NCBI GenBank assembly: GCA_945901665.1
Contig: CAMDLJ010000001.1
Coordinates: forward strand, 1-50,065
Direction of reading: 5' to 3'
DNA length: 50,065 bases
Source: Bordetella parapertussis
GTDB lineage: Bacteria > Pseudomonadota > Gammaproteobacteria > Burkholderiales > Burkholderiaceae
The notes below the pieces were generated by a model. It was not told where the DNA came from and did no database searches. It saw nothing but the letters and a program-made list of their open reading frames with translations. The position numbers were made by a program, and so were the translations under genes. Position 1 is the stretch's first letter; every line of letters starts with the position of its first letter. Shown here one piece after another: positions 9,147 to 17,769 of this stretch.

Positions 9147-10403
9147 TCAAACTGCCGTCAATATCAAAGTGACAAATATAGAGGTCATCATCAGACATTG
9201 CCCCAAAATCACTTTGAAGCAATAAGCAGTTGTTCCGGCATGCCAAGCCACCATAGACTTGGACAACATATTGCTCAGCAACGCAGCCATGATGGGCAAC
9301 CGAGCTTGCTCGACAGAAATGTGACCCGCCTGCACCATAGACCCCATGGAGGCCACGATGGCGTGTGCATCCGCCAAACCGGTGATGGCGGAGGTGATCA
9401 ATAGACCTTCCTGGCCGAGCCATTCGTTCATGCCGGCTGATAAAAGCATCACAGCCACCACCAAACTCACCAAAGTTAATGTGGATTTCCATTGAAACAG
9501 GTGAGACGAAATCAACTGCTCTTGAACCGGCAATTCTGGGCCAGCCAACAACCACATGGCACCGGCGTAAATGATGGCGCACAACACCCCCGACAACAAA
9601 GGCCAAATCACCCAAGCAACCAACTGCGGCAAGATCAAGTCGATCAAAATAAACAACTGAACAATGGTGGATATGCTGGACAACACAGAACCCATCACTG
9701 CTGCATGCGTTTGCGTGGGCATATCGCGTGAAAGTTTTCCCATCGCAAACACGGTGGCAGTGCTTGAAACAAAACCACCCGCAAAACCCGTCAAAGCCAA
9801 GCCATGGCGGCCACCCCAAGTGCGACTGCTGACATGGCCCAAGGCCCCGATGGCCATGATCAGCACCACAAAACGCACCAGGTGATGAGGATTAATGGCA
9901 CTCCAGGGGCCGACATAAGCATCCGGGGTCAATGGATAAAGAATCAGAACCACGGCCGTGAATAAAACCACATCGTTCCATTCTGTGGCGCTCATGATGT
10001 GTTGGGCAAAATCGTGCATGCGTTTTTTGGCGGCCAATAAAACAGCCAGGACCAAACCACTGAATGCGGCCAATGTGGGTTGGGTCATCGCCAAACCACC
10101 GATCAAACAAGTCATGAACAAGGCCAATTCGGTGGTCATGCCAGGGTTGCTGATGCTGCTTCGCCAATAGCCCATACCGATCAAGATAACCAACAAGCCC
10201 AAAGCCATGGGAAAAGAGCCATCCCCACCCAATTCAACGGCCACTGCGCCCACCAATGCACTGATCGCGAAAGTGCGTATGCCCGCTATATGACTGGGCA
10301 GGGTCGAGTTGCTGCGCTCACGTTCAGCACCAATCAACAAACCTATTCCCAAAGCCAATCCCAGGTTTTCAATGCTGGACAGGGCTGGCATCATGTCGAT
10401 CAT
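9147..10403 (-). CDS. MgtC/SapB-type DUF4010 multi-spanning membrane protein
   Basis: Inner-membrane protein of 418 aa. The first 130 residues are MgtC/SapB-like: NLGLALGIGLLIGAERE contains the conserved GAERE, and GIRTFAISALVGAVA follows. About nine more hydrophobic segments make up DUF4010, including the conserved GLTGFAGGFVSSTATVFAMG-like stretch (seen here as LTGFAGGFVSSTATVFAMG). The function of the family is unknown; MgtC itself modulates the F1Fo ATPase under Mg2+ starvation, but that role should not be transferred. A TTG at 10406 is also in frame; the ATG at 10403 is preferred, with AGGG 4-5 nt upstream. Confidence 0.88.
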   Translation of the reverse strand: MIDMMPALSSIENLGLALGIGLLIGAERERSNSTLPSHIAGIRTFAISALVGAVAVELGGDGSFPMALGLLVILIGMGYWRSSISNPGMTTELALFMTCLIGGLAMTQPTLAAFSGLVLAVLLAAKKRMHDFAQHIMSATEWNDVVLFTAVVLILYPLTPDAYVGPWSAINPHHLVRFVVLIMAIGALGHVSSRTWGGRHGLALTGFAGGFVSSTATVFAMGKLSRDMPTQTHAAVMGSVLSSISTIVQLFILIDLILPQLVAWVIWPLLSGVLCAIIYAGAMWLLAGPELPVQEQLISSHLFQWKSTLTLVSLVVAVMLLSAGMNEWLGQEGLLITSAITGLADAHAIVASMGSMVQAGHISVEQARLPIMAALLSNMLSKSMVAWHAGTTAYCFKVILGQCLMMTSIFVTLILTAV

Positions 10404-10485
10404 CAAGCCCTGCGTATTGAAAAGTCAAAGCACCCCCAGTGTGCTGCGCCATGGATTTGCTTTAGACAACACCATCCGATGTAGG

Positions 10486-10953
10486 TCATAAATTGCGCTG
10501 CTTCATCATGGCTTCGCGCATGCCGTTCAACCGCAAATCAAAGTCAAAGTCGTCTGACTGTTCGAACGCAACTAACCGATATTTCCGGACTGGACCATGG
10601 GACTTCTTTGAATGGTGTTTGATGGGGCAAAAATAAGCTTCTGTAGCACCAATAACGGCACTCACAAAACCAATCAAACCCACAGCATAGGCACAATAAG
10701 TGCAGTGAAATTTTGAAATCCAGTCCAGGTACTTCAACTCTTGTCGGTCAAAAACAATAAATTCTGATCGGCGAAAAGGTTTCACTTTATAGATCGGAAA
10801 ACATAAAAGTTGATACAGCGAAACAAATGCATCCAGGACCAATAAAGGCACGATAACGCTATAAATGATGGGCCCTGTGATCAGGTTGATGGGCCTGGAT
10901 CTTTTGACCAGGGCCCACAAGCCCAATCGGTGATTGGTGGCCTGGGTGCTCAT
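10486..10953 (-). CDS. Conserved protein of unknown function with two hydrophobic segments and a CTYC motif
   Basis: Protein of 155 aa. The first hydrophobic segment (LITGPIIYSVIVPLLVLDAF, about 23-42) is followed by LYQLLCFPIYKVKPFRRS. Then come FDRQELKYLDWISKFHCTYCAYAVGLIG and an EAYFCPIKH end. The pattern YL..I.K..C.YC.Y..GLI followed by ..E.Y.CPIKH matches what I recall of an uncharacterised family spread through proteobacteria, usually annotated hypothetical. The CxxC plus a third Cys and a His could bind metal (inference). The charged C-terminal 40 residues look less conserved. The start at 10953 is preferred over 10986 because AAAGGA lies 7-8 nt before it. It is followed by the DUF4010 gene. 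Confidence 0.8.
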   Translation of the reverse strand: MSTQATNHRLGLWALVKRSRPINLITGPIIYSVIVPLLVLDAFVSLYQLLCFPIYKVKPFRRSEFIVFDRQELKYLDWISKFHCTYCAYAVGLIGFVSAVIGATEAYFCPIKHHSKKSHGPVRKYRLVAFEQSDDFDFDLRLNGMREAMMKQRNL

Positions 10954-11249
10954 GTGGAATGTCCTTTGATAGAGTTCAGTGCACACACTGCTTTGACAGC
11001 TGCGGACATTGATGTCCCATCCTAGGTGCCTAAAAAATCAATGGCTTGACATGCATCAAGCTTTGGCAATCGTTTGCCTTGAGGTGCTGGCACTCAACAT
11101 AAAAGGCACCCACACACCAAAAATGCGGTAAACCCTTGGGCCGCTATCTGCATCCACAAGCAAAATCTTTATCGACATGAGAATGCCTGTTGCGTGTATT
11201 TTTTTGATTATGATGACTTGCTTATTCACCAAACACAAGATCGGATTGA

Positions 11250-12962
11250 ATGTCAAATTCAAATCAAACTGTTCCCAGCGAAACCTGTGACGTGGTTGTG
11301 GTGGGCTCAGGCGGCGGCGGCTTGACAGCCGCCGTGACTGCCGCTTGCTTGGGACTCAAAGTGGTGGTGCTGGAAAAATCCGATGTATTCGGGGGATTGA
11401 CTGCGAATTCTGGCGGCGGTGTTTGGATACCATGCAATCCAGCAGCCCAAAAAGCTGGCATACAAGACACGACCGCTTCAGCCCGTGCATACATTCAACA
11501 CGGTGCGGGTCAGGCATATGATGCCGAAAAGGTCGATGCTTTTTTAAAACACGGCCCAGAAATGATTTCATTTTTGGACAAAAACACTGATGTGAAATTC
11601 ATGGCCGCTATCGGTCGGCCCGACTACCACCCCGACACGCCTGGCGCGAGCATCAGTGGGCGAACAATTCACCCACGCCCCATCAACGGAAGAGAACTCG
11701 GCTCAGAAATTCATCGACTCAAAAAGCCGGCCCCTGAATTGACCTTCATGGGCATCATGATCAAGCCCGGCCCCGACTTGATGCACTTCCTCAATGCATT
11801 CAGATCGTGGACTTCATTCAAAGTGGTCACACTCAGGGTGGTGCGGTTTGCCATCGACTGGTTGCAGTTTCGGCGGTCGATGGACTTGGCCAACGGCAAT
11901 GCCCTGATGGCCAGGTTGGCCAAATCTTTATTCAACCACGGTGGTGAAATCAGAACGTCCTCGCCCGTGCTTGAGTTAATGGTTGATCAAGGCCATGTGA
12001 CGGGTGTCGTCTACCAAACGCCCAAGGGGCCACAATCGCTCATGGTCAGCAAAGGGGTTGTGTTGGCCACAGGGGGATTTGCACACAACCCAGCTTTGCG
12101 GGAAAAGTTTTTTCCTCACCTCAAAGTCGGCCAAGCCTATCACTCACCCGCACCGCTGACCAATACCGGAGATGGCCTAGATATGGCATTGAAAGTGGGT
12201 GTTGACATGGATGCCCAACACAGCACGCCCGCTGGATGGGCACCCGTTTCATTGCTGCCTGTCGGCCCCCGTGAGGTCAAAGCATTTCCCCACTTGATCG
12301 ATCGCCAAAAACCGGGTTTCATTGCGGTGACTCGAAAAGGCCATCGGTTTGTCAATGAGGCCAACTCCTACCATGATGTGGGCCTGGCATTGATCAAAGC
12401 CTGTGAGGGTGAGCCTGAAATTTGCGCTTTTTTAATTGCAGATTACCCCACCATGCGCCGATACGGCATGGGCGCTGTGAAGCCAGCACCGTTCCCTTAT
12501 CGTGCCCACCTCCAAACCGGCTACTTGATCAGCGCCGATACCCTGGAGGAGTTATCGCGAAAAGCCGGCATTGATACGCCGCAATTTTTATCGACGGTGG
12601 CCGCTTTCAATGAAGCTGCACAAAATGGCATCGACCCCACTTTTGGTCGCGGGGAAAATGTGTACAACCGCTACAACGGTGACCCTTTGCACCAACCCAA
12701 TCCATGCGTTGCGCCGATTCAAAAAGGCCCCTTCTTTGCCATGCAATGGTCAGTGGCCGAATTGGGGACTTTTGTCGGCATTCGATGTGATGCCCAAGCC
12801 CGGGCATTGAATTCAAAGGGTGAAGTGATCCCTGGTTTGTATGCCGCAGGCAACGATATGGCCAATATTTTCGGCGGCGACTACACCGCCGGTGGGGCCA
12901 CCATCGGCCCCGGTATGGTGTTTGGGTATTTGGCTGCTCAGCACATGGCCGTCAAGGCTTGA
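11250..12962 (+). CDS. FAD-dependent dehydrogenase, 3-ketosteroid-delta1-dehydrogenase (KstD)-like
   Basis: Flavoprotein of 570 aa in the fumarate-reductase/KstD superfamily, expected to introduce an alpha,beta double bond next to a carbonyl. The N-terminal Rossmann motif CDVVVVGSGGGGLTAA binds FAD and VVLEKSDVFGGLTANSGG follows it. The C terminus has the FAD motif GLYAAGNDM and then Y545-TAG-G549-ATIGP. This Tyr-x3-Gly-x-T-x-GP arrangement is the catalytic Tyr/Gly pattern of KstD enzymes. There is no signal peptide or heme domain, so it is a cytoplasmic desaturase and not a fumarate reductase. Its 3' end overlaps the end of the convergent Bug gene by 11 bp. Steroids are not implied; the substrate could be another cyclic ketone or acid. 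Confidence 0.87.
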   Translation: MSNSNQTVPSETCDVVVVGSGGGGLTAAVTAACLGLKVVVLEKSDVFGGLTANSGGGVWIPCNPAAQKAGIQDTTASARAYIQHGAGQAYDAEKVDAFLKHGPEMISFLDKNTDVKFMAAIGRPDYHPDTPGASISGRTIHPRPINGRELGSEIHRLKKPAPELTFMGIMIKPGPDLMHFLNAFRSWTSFKVVTLRVVRFAIDWLQFRRSMDLANGNALMARLAKSLFNHGGEIRTSSPVLELMVDQGHVTGVVYQTPKGPQSLMVSKGVVLATGGFAHNPALREKFFPHLKVGQAYHSPAPLTNTGDGLDMALKVGVDMDAQHSTPAGWAPVSLLPVGPREVKAFPHLIDRQKPGFIAVTRKGHRFVNEANSYHDVGLALIKACEGEPEICAFLIADYPTMRRYGMGAVKPAPFPYRAHLQTGYLISADTLEELSRKAGIDTPQFLSTVAAFNEAAQNGIDPTFGRGENVYNRYNGDPLHQPNPCVAPIQKGPFFAMQWSVAELGTFVGIRCDAQARALNSKGEVIPGLYAAGNDMANIFGGDYTAGGATIGPGMVFGYLAAQHMAVKA

Positions 12963-13917
12963 TGCCTGCTTTATCTGCCAACCTGCCCCATTGTTCAGCA
13001 TTGCTGCGCATGGTGCTGAGCATGCTTTTGGACGTGTTGTCCTCGATCACATCCACGCCCATGTCGATCAATTTGGTTTTCAAAGAGGGATCGGCCATCA
13101 CCTTGATCAAGGCTTTTTCCAGCCGATCAACAACAGATGCTGGCATCCCAGATGGCCCTGCTATGCCATACCAAGTGGCAATTTCAAAGCTCTTGATCCC
13201 CGTCAGCTCTGCCACCGTGGGCACGTCAGGCAAAGAAGGTGAGCGCTTGGCAGAGGTGATGGCCAACATGCGCAAGCCATTTTTTTCCTTGCTAAACCCC
13301 TTCACCACCGGCGGCGTGGTGGCACCTGAATCAAGATGCCCACCCAACACATCGTTGACGATGGCAGGCGCACCCTTGTAGTTGATTTGCACCACCTTTG
13401 TTTGGCTGACAGATTTGAGCAACTCGACCGATAGCATTCCCAGCACATCAGTGGTGCCAAACGAAAAACCACTGCCTTGCTGGTTGCCGTAGGCGATCAT
13501 TTCCATCAAACTGGAAAAAGGCTGTTTGGGGCCGGTGACCAACACATAAGGCACGGCCACCATGCGCCCCACGGGTGTGAAATCTTTGATGGGGTCATAG
13601 GGCAAATTTTTGGACAGGTACTTGCCCAAGGTGTGCGTACCCGGCACCAACAACAAGGTGTACCCATCCGCCGGTGCTTTGGCCACAAAATCCGCACCCA
13701 AAATAGCACCTGCGCCTGGTTTATTTTCAATCACCACCTGCTGCCCCAGTTCTGCGCTCAACAAACTGGCGATGGGGCGGGCTGAAGAATCAGAACTGCC
13801 ACCAGGGGCAAAAGGAACAATCCATCGGATGGGCTTGGATGGATAAACGTCAGCAAAAACAATGTGGGGCAAGGGGCTCAGGCAAGCAAGAAAAAGAACA
13901 GCTTTGATCAAACGCAT
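12952..13917 (-). CDS. Bug/TctC-family substrate-binding protein
   Basis: Periplasmic binding protein of 321 aa, starting at 13917 (MRLIKAVLFLACLSPLPHI) with AGAGG 5-6 nt upstream. The longer frame to 13983 lacks a ribosome site. The signal peptide is cleaved near residue 22 (VFADVYP). Bug hallmarks are IRWIVPFAPGGSSDSSARP, VIENKPGAGAILGADFVAK, PADGYTLL and QINYKGAPAIVNDVLGG. It is the last gene of a probable operon: TIM-barrel protein (16543), KstD-like flavoprotein (15695), then this gene 47 bp downstream. That suggests it delivers the substrate of the flavoprotein (inference). No membrane subunits are adjacent. Confidence 0.92.
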   Translation of the reverse strand: MRLIKAVLFLACLSPLPHIVFADVYPSKPIRWIVPFAPGGSSDSSARPIASLLSAELGQQVVIENKPGAGAILGADFVAKAPADGYTLLLVPGTHTLGKYLSKNLPYDPIKDFTPVGRMVAVPYVLVTGPKQPFSSLMEMIAYGNQQGSGFSFGTTDVLGMLSVELLKSVSQTKVVQINYKGAPAIVNDVLGGHLDSGATTPPVVKGFSKEKNGLRMLAITSAKRSPSLPDVPTVAELTGIKSFEIATWYGIAGPSGMPASVVDRLEKALIKVMADPSLKTKLIDMGVDVIEDNTSKSMLSTMRSNAEQWGRLADKAGIKP

Positions 13918-13964
13918 GGTTACCTCTAAATGAATGGTTGAGGGTGGATGAAATCTTTGAAGGG

Positions 13965-15695
13965 TCACTCGCTCAGGTGACAAGCCGCTAGGTATGCAAA
14001 GACCAAAGCGGGACCCAACGTAATGCCTGGACCGGGATAACGCCCCCCCATCACAGAACTCATGTCGTTGCCACAGGCATACAAGCCCTCCATGGCAAGG
14101 CCATCAGCACCCAGCACTTGCGCATGCGCATTGGTCTTCAAACCCACACTGCTGCCAATCGGCGCAGGAAATACGGGCAAGGCGAAATAAGGGGCTTGGT
14201 TCAAGGGGTGCAGGCATGGATTGGGTCGCTGGCCTGGGTCCCCGTTATAGCGATTCAATGCCAGACTGCCTTTGGCAAAAAGTCGATCGACGCCACCATC
14301 TGCATCTTGATTGTGTTGTGCCACGGTTTCTTGTAGAGCGTGCGCATCTACAGATATTTTTAGCGCCAACTCGGACAAATTGGGCGCACTCAACAAATAA
14401 TTTTTCTTCAGGAAAAAATTGAGCAGATGCCAAACTGGGTGAATCACCCCCAAGCCATATTCATTGATAAATCTGCGATCGCAAATCAAGTAAGCCGCTT
14501 GCGTCGGTTTATCTGCATGGGTCGCAAACATGGCGCTGACAAAGTCGTGATATGAATTGGCTTCATTGACAAATCGCCGCCCTTGCGCGTTGATGGCGAT
14601 CAAACCTGGCTTGGGTCGATCCCGAATGTGCGGGTATGTGGTTGTCTGATGTGTGGATTTTTGGAGAATCGAAGCAGGCATCCAAAAAAATGGACTTGCG
14701 TGGTTCCGGTCAAGTTGCGCACCCGCTTGGATCGCTGCCTGAACCCCTTCCCCTTGGTTGCCCTCAAAAGCCAATGTGTATGGCAGCGGCCCATCCTTGA
14801 ACAAGTCTGCGCGCCATTGAGCACTGGCAGCACAGCCACCAGTGGCCAAAATCACACCGCGTGGCGCATGGATGCGCTGGGTTACACCATTGATCTCAAC
14901 CACCGCACCCACCACCCGGCGTTCATCAAGAATCAGTTCTATCAAACGCGACTTGTACGAGACCTTTCCGCCGGCTTTGAGCAAGCTCATGAAAAGTCGA
15001 CCGACCAAGGCATTTCCCAACAAGAGGCGTGTCCCCCTTGGGTAATTCAACCGGTCCCACAGGTAACTTCCAATCAGTTTGGATGTGATTTTCAAGGCCT
15101 GCCAAGAACGCCAAGGGCGAATCAAGTATTTGATTTCATCGCGCCCCACCATCATTCCACCCAGCACCATGAACTCAGGCCGTGGGGGTCTTAATTTAGA
15201 GAAATTTGAACCCAAAAGACGGCCATCCATTGGCAATGGCGACAAAGCACGCCCACCCAAAGCGCCACCAGGTTGCTCGGCGTGGTAGTCGGGATAAGGC
15301 GTGTTGACTTTGAATTGAACGTCGCTGTTGCGCTCTAAAAAGTCAATCGCATCAGGGCCTGCCTGTAAAAATGCCTCCCGCAATTCAACTTGCCCCCAAG
15401 GTCCCACCTCTTGATCCAGATAGATTCTGGCTTGGTCAATGCTGTCTGGGCTTGCGGTGCGCTGACTTTGCCGAGTACCTGGGACCCAAATGGTTCCACC
15501 GGATGTCGCAGTTGTGCCACCCACTTGATCGCTGGACTCGCACAACAAAACATTGGATCCCTTCAGTGCACAGACCAAAGCGGCACACAGGCCAGCACCG
15601 CCTGCACCCACGACCAGGCAATCGACTTTTTGATCCCAATGTAAATTCATGCCCATTTGTCTGCGATCAAATCCAGGTGTTTCATTGACGTTCAT
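13965..15695 (-). CDS. FAD-dependent dehydrogenase, KstD-like (second copy)
   Basis: Flavoprotein of 576 aa, in the same family as the gene at 11250. The FAD motif VDCLVVGAGGAGLCAAL begins about residue 25 and VGGTTATSGGTIWVPG follows. The C terminus reads GLYACGNDMSSVMGG, then Y553-PGP-G557-ITLGP, the KstD-type catalytic Tyr/Gly signature. Both proteins also share the internal block DGRLLGS / NGRELGS, supporting related substrates. The start at 15695 (ATG) is preferred to an in-frame TTG at 15707; no clear Shine-Dalgarno is seen, which may reflect translational coupling to the TIM-barrel gene ending 23 bp upstream. The Bug gene follows downstream. Expected reaction: FAD-dependent alpha,beta-desaturation; the electron acceptor is unknown. 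Confidence 0.87.
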   Translation of the reverse strand: MNVNETPGFDRRQMGMNLHWDQKVDCLVVGAGGAGLCAALVCALKGSNVLLCESSDQVGGTTATSGGTIWVPGTRQSQRTASPDSIDQARIYLDQEVGPWGQVELREAFLQAGPDAIDFLERNSDVQFKVNTPYPDYHAEQPGGALGGRALSPLPMDGRLLGSNFSKLRPPRPEFMVLGGMMVGRDEIKYLIRPWRSWQALKITSKLIGSYLWDRLNYPRGTRLLLGNALVGRLFMSLLKAGGKVSYKSRLIELILDERRVVGAVVEINGVTQRIHAPRGVILATGGCAASAQWRADLFKDGPLPYTLAFEGNQGEGVQAAIQAGAQLDRNHASPFFWMPASILQKSTHQTTTYPHIRDRPKPGLIAINAQGRRFVNEANSYHDFVSAMFATHADKPTQAAYLICDRRFINEYGLGVIHPVWHLLNFFLKKNYLLSAPNLSELALKISVDAHALQETVAQHNQDADGGVDRLFAKGSLALNRYNGDPGQRPNPCLHPLNQAPYFALPVFPAPIGSSVGLKTNAHAQVLGADGLAMEGLYACGNDMSSVMGGRYPGPGITLGPALVFAYLAACHLSE

Positions 15696-15718
15696 GGTGA
15701 CAAACAATGTGCCAAAGA

Positions 15719-16543
15719 CTATGAAGTGATGATGTGGTGCTGCGAAAAGTAAGCGGAGGATTTTTGATGGATTTTTTTCGCCCTGTCCAAAGGGGATAAG
15801 TGAGCATCAGCCCAAACAGGCAATTCCATCTCCAGCTCCACCTGGGGGCCTAGATCTTTCAGAAAATCAGCCAATGGCAATTGGGCTTCACCCGGGTAAA
15901 AACGCATTGATTTGGCCTCTGTCGAGGCCTCCACACCGTCTGGTTTGACCCATGGGGCATCACAGACCTGGGCGAAACAAATGTCTTCTTTGGCCAAACC
16001 AGCCACCTCAGAAAGCAAACCGCCGCCACGGACCAAGTGCAAGGGATCCAGCATCAAGCCCAAGTGGGGAGAATTGACTCGGCGCAACATGGCCAAGGCT
16101 TGATCGAGGCGTGAGAAAGCACTGTAAGAGACCACCTCAAAGGCAATGCGCATCCCGGCTTGCCCCATCACCTCAGCATAACGCCCTAAAAAGTCACCCA
16201 ACCTTGATTCATCTGGGTCATAAGCACAAGCCACGATGTAACTTGCACCCAGTTTGTGGCTGAGCTCAATGACGGGGAGCAAATCGCTCAGTTGTGTATC
16301 GGGGTAGAGGTGATAGGTTGAAACATTGGACAAGCGCAGTCCGCCGTTTTGCAGGGCTTGTTGAAGTGCCTGCACCTCTTGACTTTGCCCAATCACAGGA
16401 TATGGCCAATGATCCTCAGGCTTTCGAGCCGTCAGCCTCACGCCCAAGGACTTGAAGCCAGCCTGCGCTGCAACTTGGATCAACGCCAACGGCCCCACAT
16501 CTGCAATGCTGAGGTAGCCCAAAGTCATGTCGAATGGTTTCAT
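15719..16543 (-). CDS. Sugar phosphate isomerase/epimerase-like TIM-barrel protein (AP_endonuc_2 family)
   Basis: Xylose-isomerase-like TIM barrel of 274 aa. The order of motifs is typical: LGYLSIADVGPLALIQVAAQAGF near the N terminus, LSNVSTYHL, ELSHKLGASYIVACAYDPDE, IAFEVVSYS, GLMLDPLHLVRGG (metal-ligand Asp/His strand), CDAPW, and ELEMELPVWAD near the end. Conserved Glu, Asp, His and Glu suggest a divalent-metal isomerase, epimerase, hydratase or 3-dehydroshikimate-dehydratase-like lyase. It heads the operon with the KstD-like and Bug genes, so it probably acts on a product of that pathway. AGGAAA precedes the ATG. It diverges from the aldo/keto reductase gene across 140 bp that should carry both promoters. 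Confidence 0.82.
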   Translation of the reverse strand: MKPFDMTLGYLSIADVGPLALIQVAAQAGFKSLGVRLTARKPEDHWPYPVIGQSQEVQALQQALQNGGLRLSNVSTYHLYPDTQLSDLLPVIELSHKLGASYIVACAYDPDESRLGDFLGRYAEVMGQAGMRIAFEVVSYSAFSRLDQALAMLRRVNSPHLGLMLDPLHLVRGGGLLSEVAGLAKEDICFAQVCDAPWVKPDGVEASTEAKSMRFYPGEAQLPLADFLKDLGPQVELEMELPVWADAHLSPLDRAKKIHQKSSAYFSQHHIITS

Positions 16544-16683
16544 GGTGAACTGTTTCCTGTCGGATCAAATGCCTGAGCCTGAGTGGCTGTGTGCTTCAAT
16601 GTAATGGGTTTAACATGAATGTCTGTCAGGAATAACCCAAGGCCTTGGTCGCGCCCGTGACCGCCATTGAAAGAAAGAAGACC

Positions 16684-17634
16684 ATGAACATGCGCCGCCT
16701 CGGACATACCAATTTGATGACTTTCCCTTTGATTTTTGGCGGAAATGTTTTGGGTTGGACTTTGGATACGCCAAGCTCATTTGCGGTTCTGGATGCCTTT
16801 GTAGGGGCGGGCGGAAACATGGTTGACACGGCAGATGTTTATTCGCGCTGGGTCGAGGGCAACCAAGGCGGTGAATCGGAAACCATTTTGGGGCAATGGA
16901 TGAAGCTGCGCGGCAATCGCACGCAACTGTTGATTGCCACCAAAGTTGGCATGGACATGGGCGAAGGCGGCAAAGGTTTGAGCCCCAGTCACATTGAGCG
17001 CTCCATCGATGCGTCTTTAAAAAGACTCCAAACTGACTACATTGATTTGTATCAATCCCATGTGTCCGACCCCTTGGTGGCCCCAGAAGAGACCATGGCC
17101 TGTTATGCACGCTTGATTGAAAAGGGAAAAGTGCGCTGCATCGGTGCGTCCAACCATGATGTGAGCGCATTGAATGCCGCCCTGCGATTGAGCCAACAAA
17201 TGGGCATTCCCAGCTACGCCACGCTTCAACCCCACTACAACCTGTGCGAGAGAGAAATTTTTGAACCAGAACTCGCACCCTATTGCATCCAGCATGGATT
17301 GGGGGTGATTCCCTTTTATGCCTTGGCCAGCGGATTTTTAACGGGCAAGTACCGCAGCGCAGAAGCGGCGATGCAAAGCACCCGATCACGCACCAATTCA
17401 AAATATGCCAATCCCAAAGGCTGGGGAATTTTGAGCGCTTTGGATGCAGTCGCCCAAGCGCATGACACCAAGCCGGCCACCGTCGCCTTGGCCTGGTTGT
17501 TGGCCCAAGCAGCTGTCACAGCGCCGATTGTCAGTGCCACGTCCCGGCAGCAAGTCCAAGAGTTGGTTCAGGCGGTTGAATTAAAACTGACGACTGAGGA
17601 CTTGGCACAACTCAACTTGGCCAGCAGCTATTGA
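16684..17634 (+). CDS. Aldo/keto reductase
   Basis: NADPH-dependent aldo/keto reductase of 316 aa, a TIM barrel of the AKR superfamily. The start MNMRRLGHTN is followed by GGNVLGWT, MVDTADVYSRW (catalytic Asp and Tyr), IATKVGMD (Lys) and YIDLYQSHVSD (His), completing the AKR tetrad. NADP-binding motifs near the end are IPFYALASGFLTGKY and PIVSATSRQQVQEL. It resembles the YajO/PhdYeTT group. An upstream in-frame TTG at 16645 is unlikely; AAGAAG lies just before the ATG at 16684. Its 3' end faces the convergent decarboxylase-like gene across a strong bidirectional terminator at 17681-17714. Confidence 0.92.
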   Translation: MNMRRLGHTNLMTFPLIFGGNVLGWTLDTPSSFAVLDAFVGAGGNMVDTADVYSRWVEGNQGGESETILGQWMKLRGNRTQLLIATKVGMDMGEGGKGLSPSHIERSIDASLKRLQTDYIDLYQSHVSDPLVAPEETMACYARLIEKGKVRCIGASNHDVSALNAALRLSQQMGIPSYATLQPHYNLCEREIFEPELAPYCIQHGLGVIPFYALASGFLTGKYRSAEAAMQSTRSRTNSKYANPKGWGILSALDAVAQAHDTKPATVALAWLLAQAAVTAPIVSATSRQQVQELVQAVELKLTTEDLAQLNLASSY

Positions 17635-17680
17635 AGCTGTTTTGGCCAGGCCGTCAGCCCAAAGTTTTCCCACCCATGTG

Positions 17681-17714
17681 AAAACCAAACCAGATCGGGA
17701 TCAGGCTTGGTTTT
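17681..17714. terminator. Bidirectional hairpin terminator between convergent genes
   Basis: The arms AAAACCAA (17681-17688) and TTGGTTTT (17707-17714) pair perfectly. The inner bases add CC/GG and GATC/GATC pairs with two mismatches and a 2-base loop, giving about 14 paired positions. T runs close the hairpin on both strands. The location, between the ends of the aldo/keto reductase gene and the decarboxylase-like gene, is what a shared rho-independent terminator would need. Confidence 0.65.
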
Positions 17715-17769
17715 AAAGTCAACGCCTTTGGCCGACACCAAAGTGCAAGCGCGCCGCGATGGCCAAAAT

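Noticed and set aside
11056..11262. Minus-strand frame of 68 codons between the CxxC protein and the KstD-like gene
   Set aside because: It has no ribosome site, overlaps the start of a real gene and shows no family pattern. The region more likely carries promoters; a few imperfect inverted repeats near 11055-11097 are too weak to call.
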